Shown here one piece after another: positions 20,694-29,994 of a stretch of DNA of 38,927 bases. The notes under the pieces are model-generated. The model ran no database searches, was not told where the DNA came from, and was given only the letters and a program-made list of their open reading frames with translations. Numbering within the stretch: position 1 is the first letter of the stretch; every line of letters begins with the position of its first letter. The stretch spans positions 1-38,927 of the forward strand of contig CAJODY010000012.1 of the NCBI GenBank assembly GCA_905233285.1, read 5' to 3'. Source of the stretch: an uncultured Bacteroidaceae bacterium (GTDB taxonomy: Bacteria; Bacteroidota; Bacteroidia; Bacteroidales; Bacteroidaceae). The position numbers and the translations under genes were made by a program.

Positions 20694-22577
20694 ATGGGAA
20701 ATAAATCATCAAAGTTGGAGATTGCAGAAAAATACCTGCCGTGGATTTGGACTCTGTGTTTCATAGCCATCGGGGGGTATTATCTGGTTTCGGAGAATAG
20801 CGATATGCTGTTCATGGCTCAAGAGAAGTCACATTTCTATGGCAGCCAAGTGTTTTTCAATGAATGTATGCAGCTGCCGGGCGGACTACTGTCGTACGCG
20901 GGCAGTTTCCTGACGCAGTTCTTCTATGTTCCAACACTCGGCAGCGCCATGCTAATAGCACTATGGCTGATACTGGCGTTCGTCATCAAGTTTGCATTCC
21001 GGGTAAAAGCAACGTTCCTGCCTCTGGCATTCGTAGTACCCTCATTGCTGCTGATATCAGTCATCGACCTCGGCTATTGGCTGTACTACATGAAGTATGT
21101 AGGCTATTTCTTTGCCCCCACCCTCGGATTTATCCTCGTTGCGCTTTGGGCTTGGGTACGACTCAAGAAGAAAGGGCTGTGGACTGTACTGCTTGCCCTC
21201 ACCTACCCTCTTTTCGGATTCTACAGCCTACTGGCAATGGCTGTCACAGCCCTGTGCGGAGTGAAAGGTACCCACGGCACAGAGGAGAAACTGCATACGG
21301 CACATGGAAAATGGTACGTCATGAATGTAGCGCTTCCACTGGTATTGTCGCTTGCTACACCTATACTCTGGTATCGCTTCTATTCTGAACTGGCACTGGA
21401 AAGGGCATGGACAGCAGGACTGCCGCAATTTGCCGCAGAAGAGGCCGTAAGCTGGACTCTTGAACTTCCTTTCATCTTCGCGGTCGTATGGCTGCTGGCA
21501 ATGGCATTGCCTGTACCCGTCAAGATAGAAAGCCCCATGAAACGCATATCATGCTTCGTTCTGGTTGCCTTGATTACAGTATTTGCAATCGACACGGCCA
21601 ATTTCGACAACTACAACTATCATGCCGAGATGCGTATGTACAGGGCTGCCGAGAATTTCGACTGGGATGAGGTGTTGCACGAATCGGCAAAACTGCCGGG
21701 CGATGCCACACGCGAGATGGTTATACTGAAGAATATCGCACTATTCAACAAAGGCACGGCCGGCACACAGTTCTTCCACTATAACAACATGGGAGAGAAG
21801 CCGTATGTACGCGATTCGCTGAAAGTGCACATGGTACAGACAGCTGCCCCACTGCTGTATTTGCACCACGGAAAAACCAATTTCTCAACCCGCTGGTGTA
21901 TTGAGAACTCTGTGGAATTCGGCTACAACTACGACAATCTGAAGGTTCTGGCTCTTTGCGCTCTCGTAAACGGGGAGTACAAACTGGCAAGGAAATATAT
22001 TGACATTCTGTCGAACACTATCTACCAAAATAAATGGGCTGAACGCTATCTGCCTGCTACAAGCCGACCATCGATGCTCAGCGAGAAGAACGTCGACAAG
22101 TATTATCCCGAACTGGCAAACATTGTTGAACTGCAGGGGCACATGGGTTCGGTACTCGACGGCGACAACGGCATACCTGAGATGTATCTTATCAACTACT
22201 TCTCGCACAGCATGAACAAGGATAGCAAATACTTTCAGGAGATGACTCTCGACTATGCCCTGGTTCAGAAAGACATTCAGTTGTTCTGGCCGCGTTTCAT
22301 GCAATATGCCGTGCTGAATGCCGACAAAGATATGCCTATGCACTACCAGGAAGCAGCATACCTGTACGGCAAACTGGAACCACAAAGCATGGATATCTCA
22401 CGCATGCCGTTCGACAAGCATCAGATAGTGGAACGCTACGACCGATTCAACCAAACAGCTCAGTCGCTCCTTAACAGCGGAATGACTTCTCCACAGGTCG
22501 GCGAGACCATGAAACCGACTTTCGGCGACACGTTCTGGTGGTTCTATTTCTTCTGTAGAGACATCACTTCTTACTAA
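20694..22577 (+). CDS. Polytopic membrane protein (DUF6057-like), paralogue 1
   Basis: The 627-residue protein has about eight or nine hydrophobic helices in its first 300 residues (WIWTLCFIAIGGYYLV, GSAMLIALWLILAFVI, LAFVVPSLLLISVIDLGYWL, LPFIFAVVWLLAMALP). A roughly 300-residue soluble domain follows, with alternating helices that look TPR-like (NFDWDEVLHESAKLPGD, GEYKLARKYIDILSNT). Signature blocks shared with the protein at 24108-25619 are FLTQFFY(V/Y)P(T/L)LGS near residue 80 and GDTFWWFYFFCRD / GDTYWWYYYFYTD at the very C-terminus. I believe this is the family called DUF6057, though I cannot check. Function unknown; the architecture suggests a membrane-anchored scaffold. Only 15 nt separate it from the next gene. 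Confidence 0.75.
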   Translation: MGNKSSKLEIAEKYLPWIWTLCFIAIGGYYLVSENSDMLFMAQEKSHFYGSQVFFNECMQLPGGLLSYAGSFLTQFFYVPTLGSAMLIALWLILAFVIKFAFRVKATFLPLAFVVPSLLLISVIDLGYWLYYMKYVGYFFAPTLGFILVALWAWVRLKKKGLWTVLLALTYPLFGFYSLLAMAVTALCGVKGTHGTEEKLHTAHGKWYVMNVALPLVLSLATPILWYRFYSELALERAWTAGLPQFAAEEAVSWTLELPFIFAVVWLLAMALPVPVKIESPMKRISCFVLVALITVFAIDTANFDNYNYHAEMRMYRAAENFDWDEVLHESAKLPGDATREMVILKNIALFNKGTAGTQFFHYNNMGEKPYVRDSLKVHMVQTAAPLLYLHHGKTNFSTRWCIENSVEFGYNYDNLKVLALCALVNGEYKLARKYIDILSNTIYQNKWAERYLPATSRPSMLSEKNVDKYYPELANIVELQGHMGSVLDGDNGIPEMYLINYFSHSMNKDSKYFQEMTLDYALVQKDIQLFWPRFMQYAVLNADKDMPMHYQEAAYLYGKLEPQSMDISRMPFDKHQIVERYDRFNQTAQSLLNSGMTSPQVGETMKPTFGDTFWWFYFFCRDITSY

Positions 22578-22592
22578 AATAACTTTTTACCA

Positions 22593-24104
22593 ATGAGATA
22601 TTTACACTTTTATTATTTATGTATAGCTCTAACGAGCATACTCCTATCTTGCGGACATCCCGAAGCGCCCGAATCATATATCGAGACACAGGAATTGCCA
22701 CACATCCGTCCGGACTATATCGAGGTGACAATGCCCGCAAACATATGTCCTCCGAACTTCACCGTTCTGCAAGGCACGAAGAACATTGTGGCACGACTGT
22801 CAGCCCCAGGTGGTCTTTCCTACACTTATGGCGACGACGCCAAGGTCATCATCGACGAGGAAGAATGGGCAGAACTGCGCGATGCAGCAAAAGGTAACGG
22901 CATCGCTGTAGAGGTTTTTGCCAAAGTAAACGAAGAATGGGTTCGTTTCAAGCCATTCAACATCTACATTGCCGAGGAAGACATCGACCCTTACATCTCC
23001 TACCGTAACATCCAGCCTTCGTATGTAGCATTCGAAAAACTGGCTATTCGTCAGCGTAACCTCACCAACTACGACGAGAACGACATCTACAATAACATGC
23101 CGTTGACAACTGAAAAGACGGGACAGTGCATCAACTGCCACTCTTATCAGAACTACAAGACCAGCCGCATGCTTTTCCACATGCGACAAGGTTATGGCGG
23201 TACGATGATTGTTGACAACGGAAGCATCAAGAAGGTTGACCTGAAGACAGATTCAACCATCTCGGCAGGAGTATATCCGTCGTGGCACCCTAACATCAAT
23301 GTCATCGCTTTCTCAACAAACAGCACAGGGCAGTCGTTCCACACAAAGGACGTACGGAAGATTGAGGTTCAGGACACTAAGTCGGACCTTATACTCTACG
23401 ACCCTGAAACAGACGAGGTGAGCATCATCGAGAACGACACGAACGAGCTCGAAGTATTCCCATGCTGGTCGGCCGACGGAAATACCCTCTACTATTGCTC
23501 TGCCCATTTCGAATACCACAACGACTCCATCGAAAAGGAGACTGAGATGATTCAGCGCTACAAGGAAGTGCATTACAACCTGTACGCCAAGAGTTTCGAC
23601 CAGAAGACACGCACGTTCGGAAAACCCGAACTCATCTTCAATGCCGATTCAATAGGTAAGTCCGTCACCCTTCCACGTGTATCTCCCGACGGACGCTACC
23701 TCGTCTTCTCAATGGCTGAATTCGGTTGCTTCCATGTATGGCATCCCGATGCCGACATCATGCTGATGGACCTCAAAACGAAGGAAGTACGCAGTCTCGA
23801 CGAACTGAATTCTCTGAAGTCAGAGTCCTACCCGTCATTCTCGAGCAACAACCGATGGATAATGACCGCTTCGCGACGCGACGACGGCAATTACACACGT
23901 CCCTACATCAGCTACTTCGACAAAGAGGGACGATGCCACAAGGCATTTGAGGTGCCACAGCGCGACCCCAACTTCTACACTTTCTTCCTACGCTCATACA
24001 ACCGTCCGGAATTCATGGTCGAGCCAGTCAAGGTATCCGTTCAGGACTTCGTCAGCATAGCAAGGGGCGATGCAAAGAAAGTAACCTTCAAATCAGTCAA
24101 ATAG
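22593..24104 (+). CDS. Lipoprotein with PD40/TolB-like propeller and a CxxCH heme-type motif
   Basis: The 503-residue protein has a lipobox at LTSILLSC20, so it is probably membrane-anchored outside the cytoplasm. Residues 179-183 read CINCH, the canonical covalent heme c attachment motif (DNA 23127-23141), embedded in EKTGQCINCHSYQNYKT with Met and His residues just after (SRMLFHMRQG) as possible distal ligands. The second half repeats PD40/TolB-type blades (AGVYPSWHPNINVIAFS, EVFPCWSADGNTLYYCS, LPRVSPDGRYLVFS, SYPSFSSNNRWIMTAS). A surface cytochrome-like sensor or electron-transfer propeller is possible. The motif could also be a chance zinc or disulfide site. It sits between two paralogous membrane proteins with 15-nt and 3-nt spacing, suggesting a three-component complex. 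Confidence 0.78.
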   Translation: MRYLHFYYLCIALTSILLSCGHPEAPESYIETQELPHIRPDYIEVTMPANICPPNFTVLQGTKNIVARLSAPGGLSYTYGDDAKVIIDEEEWAELRDAAKGNGIAVEVFAKVNEEWVRFKPFNIYIAEEDIDPYISYRNIQPSYVAFEKLAIRQRNLTNYDENDIYNNMPLTTEKTGQCINCHSYQNYKTSRMLFHMRQGYGGTMIVDNGSIKKVDLKTDSTISAGVYPSWHPNINVIAFSTNSTGQSFHTKDVRKIEVQDTKSDLILYDPETDEVSIIENDTNELEVFPCWSADGNTLYYCSAHFEYHNDSIEKETEMIQRYKEVHYNLYAKSFDQKTRTFGKPELIFNADSIGKSVTLPRVSPDGRYLVFSMAEFGCFHVWHPDADIMLMDLKTKEVRSLDELNSLKSESYPSFSSNNRWIMTASRRDDGNYTRPYISYFDKEGRCHKAFEVPQRDPNFYTFFLRSYNRPEFMVEPVKVSVQDFVSIARGDAKKVTFKSVK

Positions 24105-24107
24105 ACC

Positions 24108-25619
24108 ATTAAAACAATAAAGCGACATATCATCCCCATCGTCTTTGCAGTCGTGGCCTACATCCTACTCCTGAGCCACGCTGACTACTTGTATGCCTTG
24201 CAGGAAGAATCCCTGTTCGTTTCGGGGCATACATTTATGCAGGAGACACTGCTCTGTCGCAACGGACTTTGGGCATGGTTGGGCTGTTTCTTAACCCAGT
24301 TCTTCTACTACCCCCTGCTGGGCAGCACTATCATCATTGCCATGTGGCTGTTGTCATACTACAGCCTGCTATGGCTCATGGGATGGAAGGGCTGGCATCG
24401 TATCATTGCCATACTGCCTCCCTGCTTTCTGCTTTGGAGTCTGCTGTGTCTCGGCTACTGGATATACTACATCAAGTCGCCGGGTTATGCATTCATACCC
24501 ACACTGGTATTGCTATCCGTATCCCTCGGCAGTTTTCTGCTCGACCGGTTATTGCTCCGACTGTTCAAACGGGTAAACTGGTGGCAACCCTATACCGTAC
24601 TTATCGTACTCTTCGTGGCAACCCGTCCACAACTGAGGATATATTCACTCACCCTTCCCGACTCACGACTCTACAGCGAACTGCGCATGCAACGGGCTAT
24701 AGAGGACTGCCGATGGCAGGACGTAATCGACGAACACCTGAAAGTAAAGCAGCCTACCAACCTCATGGTTCTCTACAAAAACATATCCCTGATGCATAGT
24801 GGCAGGCTGAAGGAGATTTTCAAAACAAACAACTGCGGAGTCAACCCTCCCAGTCCGGTCAGTATTTTCCCCTCCGACACACTCCACCTGCATATCTCCA
24901 AACTGGCAGCCACTACAGCCTACTATCAGTACGGACAACTCAACTATGCCTATCGCTGGGCGATGGAAAACTCCGTGGAGTACAGGCCTTCTGTCCGCAA
25001 TCTCAAGACAATGGCACGTTGCGCCATACTCAATCAGGAATTTGACCTTGCAGAGAAATACCTTCTTATGCTACGCAACACCATGTTCCATAAGCCATGG
25101 GCTGACGAACAAAGCCGACAGATGCGATCCAGCACCCTAATCATGCAGTCTGCTGACTTCCAAAACATTGCGCCTCTATTCCTCGATGAAGGCAACACAC
25201 TGGACACCGACGGAGGATTTCCCGAACAATGGATTCTCAACCACTTCTCAGACCTCGCCCACGCTGCCAACCCCAAACTCGAAGAACTCATCATCACCAC
25301 ATCGCTTTGGACAAAGGACGAGTATGCCTTCGACATCCATTTCTACAAATATGTGAATGCTCATCCCAACGATGCCATTCCACTACTCTATCAGGAAGCA
25401 GCCATCATGCTCTGTACCAAGGAGAGTTCACCTATCCAACTTGACAATTTCCCATTTGATAATTTCATAGCCGACCGATACAACAACTTCGTCAGAGACT
25501 ACAACCAACTCTCCGAGATGAATCTTTCATCCGACGAGATGGCGGGCAGACTCCATGCCGTCTATGGCGATACCTATTGGTGGTACTATTACTTTTATAC
25601 CGACTTTAACATCTACTGA
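24108..25619 (+). CDS. Polytopic membrane protein (DUF6057-like), paralogue 2
   Basis: This is a paralogue of the protein at 20694: shared CFLTQFFYYPLLGS, CLGYWIYYIKSPGY and the C-terminal YGDTYWWYYYFYTDFNIY, with the same membrane half followed by a helical soluble half. No ATG lies near the 5' end. The GTG at 24153 would cut the first helix in two (AYILLLSHADY only). Reading from ATT 24108, 3 nt after the previous stop, restores the complete helix (IIPIVFAVVAYILLL) that aligns with paralogue 1. I therefore propose an ATT start, giving about 503 residues; GTG 24153 (488 residues) is the conventional alternative. Function unknown. Confidence 0.72.
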   Translation: MKTIKRHIIPIVFAVVAYILLLSHADYLYALQEESLFVSGHTFMQETLLCRNGLWAWLGCFLTQFFYYPLLGSTIIIAMWLLSYYSLLWLMGWKGWHRIIAILPPCFLLWSLLCLGYWIYYIKSPGYAFIPTLVLLSVSLGSFLLDRLLLRLFKRVNWWQPYTVLIVLFVATRPQLRIYSLTLPDSRLYSELRMQRAIEDCRWQDVIDEHLKVKQPTNLMVLYKNISLMHSGRLKEIFKTNNCGVNPPSPVSIFPSDTLHLHISKLAATTAYYQYGQLNYAYRWAMENSVEYRPSVRNLKTMARCAILNQEFDLAEKYLLMLRNTMFHKPWADEQSRQMRSSTLIMQSADFQNIAPLFLDEGNTLDTDGGFPEQWILNHFSDLAHAANPKLEELIITTSLWTKDEYAFDIHFYKYVNAHPNDAIPLLYQEAAIMLCTKESSPIQLDNFPFDNFIADRYNNFVRDYNQLSEMNLSSDEMAGRLHAVYGDTYWWYYYFYTDFNIY

Positions 25620-25620
25620 T

Positions 25621-27747
25621 ATGAAAACATACCTCTCTCTCCTTCTCCTTGGCTGCACAGTCAACCTCGCAGCACAAGGCACAGTCGAAGATTATAAGAA
25701 CGCCTTCGCTGTCCATGGAAAGTATTCCAAGAAAATGATAAATGGCAACGTCGATGCCCACAGCGGTCAGGACGGCAATTTCTGGTACTCCGTATATAAC
25801 GGCGACAGCACAGTCTTTTACAGCGTCGATGGCAAGACAGGTGCCAAGACACAGATTTCCGATCCGCGTCCCCGTCGCCATCCCCACCATCAGGGCCCAC
25901 AGCACCACTGGATGGAAGTGCTCGACGAGAAAGACGGACGTGCCGAATCGCCTACAATCAAGAACACATTCATCATTCATAAAGACGGCAACCTGTGGTT
26001 GTCAGACGAACGAAACGACAACGCAATAGAATCGCAAATCACATTCGACGGAGTGGACACATGCTACTACTCCTCATGGGGTCGCTGGTCTGACGATGGC
26101 AAATACTATGCCACCGTACTCATCAAACCCGCTCCGAAGCGCTTCGTCACCTATACACTCTCCTCTCCCACGGATCAGGTGCAACCACGCTATTCCCAAC
26201 AGGAATACGCAAAACCGGGCGATTCACTCAACTACCGCATACCTGTCATAGTAGATGTTGAGAACAAGAAAACCATTCGTCCTCAGTCACTTCAACTCTT
26301 CTTCAGCCAGTACCATGTTGACGCTCCGGTATGGGACAATGACTGCCAGACCGTCACATTCGAATTTAACGAACGCGGACACAAAACCTACCGAGTGCTA
26401 GAGATGAACCTCCAAGGCGAGGTAAAAACCCTTATCGAAGAAAAGAACGACAAGTATGTGGCTTACTCACGTAACCTCCGTCGCGATATCAATCCTAATT
26501 TCATCCTTTGGAAAAGTGACCGTGACGGACATGCTCACCTCTATCTTTACAATCGCAAAAACGGCAAACTCACCCAACTCACTCGTGGTGACTTCTGGGT
26601 ACGCAACGTTATTGCCCACGACTGCAATGATAAAGGACAAGGTTTTGTTATTTTTTCAGCCAACGGTATGAATTGCAAGAATATGGGTACTATAGCTTCA
26701 AGTAATGATAAAACCATCACACAAGAAGACCCATACAACGTACACTACTATCGTTTAGACCTCCGTTCAAAGAAAATCACAGCCCTCACTCCTGAGGAAG
26801 GCAACCATCGTGCCACTTACAACAACGACTCACAAACCATCATCGACACATACTCTACTCCACTTCTTCCTCCAGTCACAGTGCTGCGTTCTGCCATCGA
26901 CGGAAAAATCATCAGCACACTTGAGACAGCTGACATAAGCCGTTTGAAGGAGGCTGGTTGGACAGAACCCGAAGTATTCGTAGCACCAGGTCGCGACGGA
27001 AAGACTGATATGTGGGGACTCATACGCCGTCCTCGCAACTTCGACCCCTCAAAGCGCTACCCTGTCATCGAATACATATACTCAGGACCTGGTGACCAAT
27101 ATGTACCGAAGTCGTTCTCACCCGCACTCTACTACATGGATGCACTTACCGAACTTGGTTTCATAGTCGTTCAACTTGATGCCATGACTACTTCGTTCCG
27201 TTCACTCGATTTCGAACAGGTGTGCTACAAAAACCTGAAAGACGCCGGATTCCCTGACCGCATAGCATGGATAAAGGCTGCAGCACAGAAATACCCATAT
27301 ATGGACATCGACCGCATGGGTATCTATGGTTGTTCAGCCGGAGGTCAGGAAGCGCTCGGTGCCCTCCTCTTCCATGGCGACTTCTACAAAGTCGGCTATG
27401 CAGCCTGTGGATGTCATGACAACCGCATGGATAAAATATGGTGGAACGAGCAATGGATGGGCTACCCCGTTGACTCCAGTTATATCGAATGCAGCAACGT
27501 AGTGAATGCCAACCGTCTGCAAGGCAAACTCATGCTCCTCGTCGGCGAGATGGACGACAACGTCGACCCGTCATCATCATATCAGGTAGTCAATGCCTTG
27601 CAGAAAGCAAACAAAGACTTCGAATTCATCCTCCTTCCCGGAGCTCATCACACTATGGGTGAAACCTACGGCGAACACAAACGTTTCGACTTCTTTGTTA
27701 AAAACCTCCTTGGTATCGACCCACCAGCATGGTCAAATTTCCAATAA
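25621..27747 (+). CDS. S9 family peptidase, dipeptidyl peptidase IV-like
   Basis: The 708-residue secreted serine peptidase has a signal peptide MKTYLSLLLLGCTVNLAAQG. Residues about 30-440 form a DPP4-type beta-propeller (GQDGNFWYSVYNGD, VWDNDCQTVTFEFNERG). The C-terminal alpha/beta hydrolase has the triad in order: Ser in YGCSAGGQEA, Asp in VGEMDDNVDP and His in GAHHTMGE. Enzymes of this family release Xaa-Pro dipeptides in the periplasm. A His-rich stretch near residues 80-100 (RRHPHHQGPQHHWMEV) is a local oddity. ATG 25621 is chosen over 25555 because it follows the previous stop by one base and starts the signal peptide. Serine-motif context and length are normal for DPP4-like bacterial enzymes. 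Confidence 0.9.
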   Translation: MKTYLSLLLLGCTVNLAAQGTVEDYKNAFAVHGKYSKKMINGNVDAHSGQDGNFWYSVYNGDSTVFYSVDGKTGAKTQISDPRPRRHPHHQGPQHHWMEVLDEKDGRAESPTIKNTFIIHKDGNLWLSDERNDNAIESQITFDGVDTCYYSSWGRWSDDGKYYATVLIKPAPKRFVTYTLSSPTDQVQPRYSQQEYAKPGDSLNYRIPVIVDVENKKTIRPQSLQLFFSQYHVDAPVWDNDCQTVTFEFNERGHKTYRVLEMNLQGEVKTLIEEKNDKYVAYSRNLRRDINPNFILWKSDRDGHAHLYLYNRKNGKLTQLTRGDFWVRNVIAHDCNDKGQGFVIFSANGMNCKNMGTIASSNDKTITQEDPYNVHYYRLDLRSKKITALTPEEGNHRATYNNDSQTIIDTYSTPLLPPVTVLRSAIDGKIISTLETADISRLKEAGWTEPEVFVAPGRDGKTDMWGLIRRPRNFDPSKRYPVIEYIYSGPGDQYVPKSFSPALYYMDALTELGFIVVQLDAMTTSFRSLDFEQVCYKNLKDAGFPDRIAWIKAAAQKYPYMDIDRMGIYGCSAGGQEALGALLFHGDFYKVGYAACGCHDNRMDKIWWNEQWMGYPVDSSYIECSNVVNANRLQGKLMLLVGEMDDNVDPSSSYQVVNALQKANKDFEFILLPGAHHTMGETYGEHKRFDFFVKNLLGIDPPAWSNFQ

Positions 27748-27775
27748 CCTGTAAGCTGTAACCTGTAAGCTAATA
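27748..27775 (+). repeat. short tandem 7-8-mer repeat between genes
   Basis: cctgtaagctgtaacctgta plus agctaa: (T)GTAAGC/(T)GTAACC units filling the spacer between the peptidase and MATE genes, related to the GTTACAGC units elsewhere in the window. Confidence 0.65.
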
Positions 27776-27780
27776 ATTCC

Positions 27781-29229
27781 TTGCAAACAAAAAACAATAC
27801 AAAAGAACTGGGTACAGCCCCCGTCGGGTCGCTCCTGCTGAAATACGCTATCCCTGCCGTAGTAGCGATGACAGCCTCATCGCTCTATAACATCGTTGAC
27901 CGTATCTTCATCGGACACATACCCGTCGTAGGTACACTCTCGCTGAGTGGACTCGCGGTCACCTTCCCCGTCATGAACCTCGCTGCCGCTTTCGGAGCAA
28001 TGGTCGGAGTGGGAGGAAGCACATACATGTCCATAAAACTCGGACAACGCGACTACAAGGGAGCCGAACGTATTCTGGGTAACATCGTCACCCTCAACGT
28101 CATCATGGGACTGCTAGTCACCATCGTCGGACTCATCTTCATCCATCCACTGCTCACTTTCTTCGGTGCCAGTGAGAACACCTATCCTTATGCTCGCGAG
28201 TACATGACCATCATACTCCTTGGCAACGTGGTGCCCCACCTCTACCTCGGACTGAATGCGGCACTGCGTTCCACGGGACATCCCCAGGCGGCCATGGTAG
28301 CCACCATAGCTACCGTAGTAGTCAACTCCATGCTCGACCCCCTCTTCATCTTCGTCCTCGGAATGGGTATCCGGGGTGCTGCCATAGCCACGGTGCTTTC
28401 ACAGGTGTTTGCCCTCTGCTTTGTGGCTTACAAACTCTCTGACCCCCACGACCTCATCCATCTTCATCAGGGTATTTACCGTCTTGAATCTTCCATCACA
28501 CGAATTATACTCTCCATCGGACTATCCCCTTTCTGCATGCAACTCTGTGCCTGTCTCGTAGTCATACTCATCAATAAGGGACTGGCTATTCACGGAGGCG
28601 ACCTAGCCATAGCAGCCTACGGTATAGTCAACGGAGTAACCTTCCTGTCCGTCATGGTAGTTCTAGGCATCTGTCAGGGCATGCAACCCATAGCCGGATT
28701 CAACTACGGAGCTCGTCTCTATGACCGAGTCACGCAGGTACTGCGTCAAGCAATAGTCCTTGCTACCGTCATCATGGTCATCGACTTCGTGTTCTGCGTA
28801 TTCTTCCCAGAATATATCGTCATCGTCTTCACATCCGACCCAGTTCTGTCTGCAATGGCAGCACGAGGCATGCGCATCGTATGTCTCCTCTCTCCGGTAG
28901 TCGGGTTCCAGATTGTCACGGGCAACTTCTTCCAATCCATCGGAATGCCTAAACGAAGCATCTTCCTAAGCGTCAGTCGCCAACTCATATTCCTCGTTCC
29001 CTTCCTCATCATCTTCCCCGAGATACCCCTTTCCGACGGCACACTATGGGGAACTGACGGAGTATGGGCGTCGATAGCCACAGCCGACGGCATATCATCC
29101 ATCACGGCAGCCGTCATGCTCTGGCAATACTACCACGGCGGTGGTTCCGACCATCTGAAGAGCGAAGTACGCGGACAGAGCATACGCCACCGCATCGCTT
29201 ACTTCTTCCACAACCGCCTCACCCCGTAA
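27781..29229 (+). CDS. MATE family efflux transporter
   Basis: The 482-residue, 12-helix transporter exports cationic compounds using Na+ or H+ gradients. It shows the two-fold MATE pattern: LGTAPVGSLLLKYAIPAVVAM at the N-terminus, SLYNIVDRIFIGH, LNAALRSTGHPQAAM, then in the second half GICQGMQPIAGFNYGAR and NFFQSIGMPKRSIFLS. The start is TTG (27781), as no ATG is available at the right distance from KNNTKELGTAPVGSLL. Its stop lies inside a GTAAACC repeat that fills the spacer to truA. It is slightly longer than usual at the C-terminus. Substrate not predictable. Confidence 0.92.
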   Translation: MQTKNNTKELGTAPVGSLLLKYAIPAVVAMTASSLYNIVDRIFIGHIPVVGTLSLSGLAVTFPVMNLAAAFGAMVGVGGSTYMSIKLGQRDYKGAERILGNIVTLNVIMGLLVTIVGLIFIHPLLTFFGASENTYPYAREYMTIILLGNVVPHLYLGLNAALRSTGHPQAAMVATIATVVVNSMLDPLFIFVLGMGIRGAAIATVLSQVFALCFVAYKLSDPHDLIHLHQGIYRLESSITRIILSIGLSPFCMQLCACLVVILINKGLAIHGGDLAIAAYGIVNGVTFLSVMVVLGICQGMQPIAGFNYGARLYDRVTQVLRQAIVLATVIMVIDFVFCVFFPEYIVIVFTSDPVLSAMAARGMRIVCLLSPVVGFQIVTGNFFQSIGMPKRSIFLSVSRQLIFLVPFLIIFPEIPLSDGTLWGTDGVWASIATADGISSITAAVMLWQYYHGGGSDHLKSEVRGQSIRHRIAYFFHNRLTP

Positions 29230-29253
29230 ACCGTAAACTGTAAACCGTAAACC
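29225..29253 (+). repeat. GTAAACC/GTAAACT tandem repeat overlapping the MATE stop codon
   Basis: Four units of GTAAAC(C/T)(C/T), the first providing the TAA stop at 29227-29229. It forms the whole spacer between MATE and truA. Confidence 0.65.
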
Positions 29254-29258
29254 AAACA

Positions 29259-29990
29259 TTGCGTTACTTTATAACACTATCATACGACGGGGCCGCTTAC
29301 AACGGATGGCAGATACAACCCAACGCGCCCTCCGTTCAGGCCACCCTCCAACAGGCACTCTCCACCCTACTGCGCCACGACATCGAAATCGTCGGAGCCG
29401 GACGAACCGATACCGGAGTCAATGCCTCATACATGATTGCCCACTTCGACTACGAAACATTTGACGAGGCTCAGCTCCAGCAACTCCGTTACCGTCTTAA
29501 CAAACTACTGCCACGCGACATTGCCATCCATGACATACGTCCCGTAGCCGACAGCATGCATGCCCGTTTTAGTGCCACTTCGCGCACATACCATTACTTC
29601 ATAGTCACCTCGAAGACACCCTTCGAGCCCTATGCCTACTACTTTCCGCTCCCGCTCGATTTCCAACTGATGAACGAGGCATGCCGCATCCTTATGGAAT
29701 ATACCGACTTCACCTCTTTCGCAAAACTACATACCGACACCAAGACCAATATCTGTACCATCACCGAAGCCGGTTGGAGTCAGCTAAGTCCAATCAAGTG
29801 GCAGTTTACAATCACAGCCAACCGTTTCCTGCGCAACATGGTACGCGCCATCGTAGGAACACTCCTCGACGTCGGACGCGGAGCTATCACCCTCCAACAA
29901 TTCCGTGACATCATCGAACAGAAAGACCGCTGCGCCGCAGGTACCTCCGTCCCCGGCAACGCCCTCTTCCTTGCCGACATAAAATACTAA
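29259..29990 (+). CDS. truA: tRNA pseudouridine(38-40) synthase TruA
   Basis: TruA isomerises uridines 38-40 in tRNA anticodon arms. The 243-residue protein has YFITLSYDGAAYNGWQIQPN at the N-terminus, the catalytic aspartate in GAGRTDTGVNA, HARFSATSRTYHYFI, and the C-terminal RFLRNMVRAIVGTLLDVGRG. All key residues are present and the length is normal. The start is TTG 29259 (MRYFITLS). It precedes the EamA transporter by 4 nt, so the genes are probably co-transcribed. Confidence 0.96.
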   Translation: MRYFITLSYDGAAYNGWQIQPNAPSVQATLQQALSTLLRHDIEIVGAGRTDTGVNASYMIAHFDYETFDEAQLQQLRYRLNKLLPRDIAIHDIRPVADSMHARFSATSRTYHYFIVTSKTPFEPYAYYFPLPLDFQLMNEACRILMEYTDFTSFAKLHTDTKTNICTITEAGWSQLSPIKWQFTITANRFLRNMVRAIVGTLLDVGRGAITLQQFRDIIEQKDRCAAGTSVPGNALFLADIKY

Positions 29991-29994
29991 AAAT

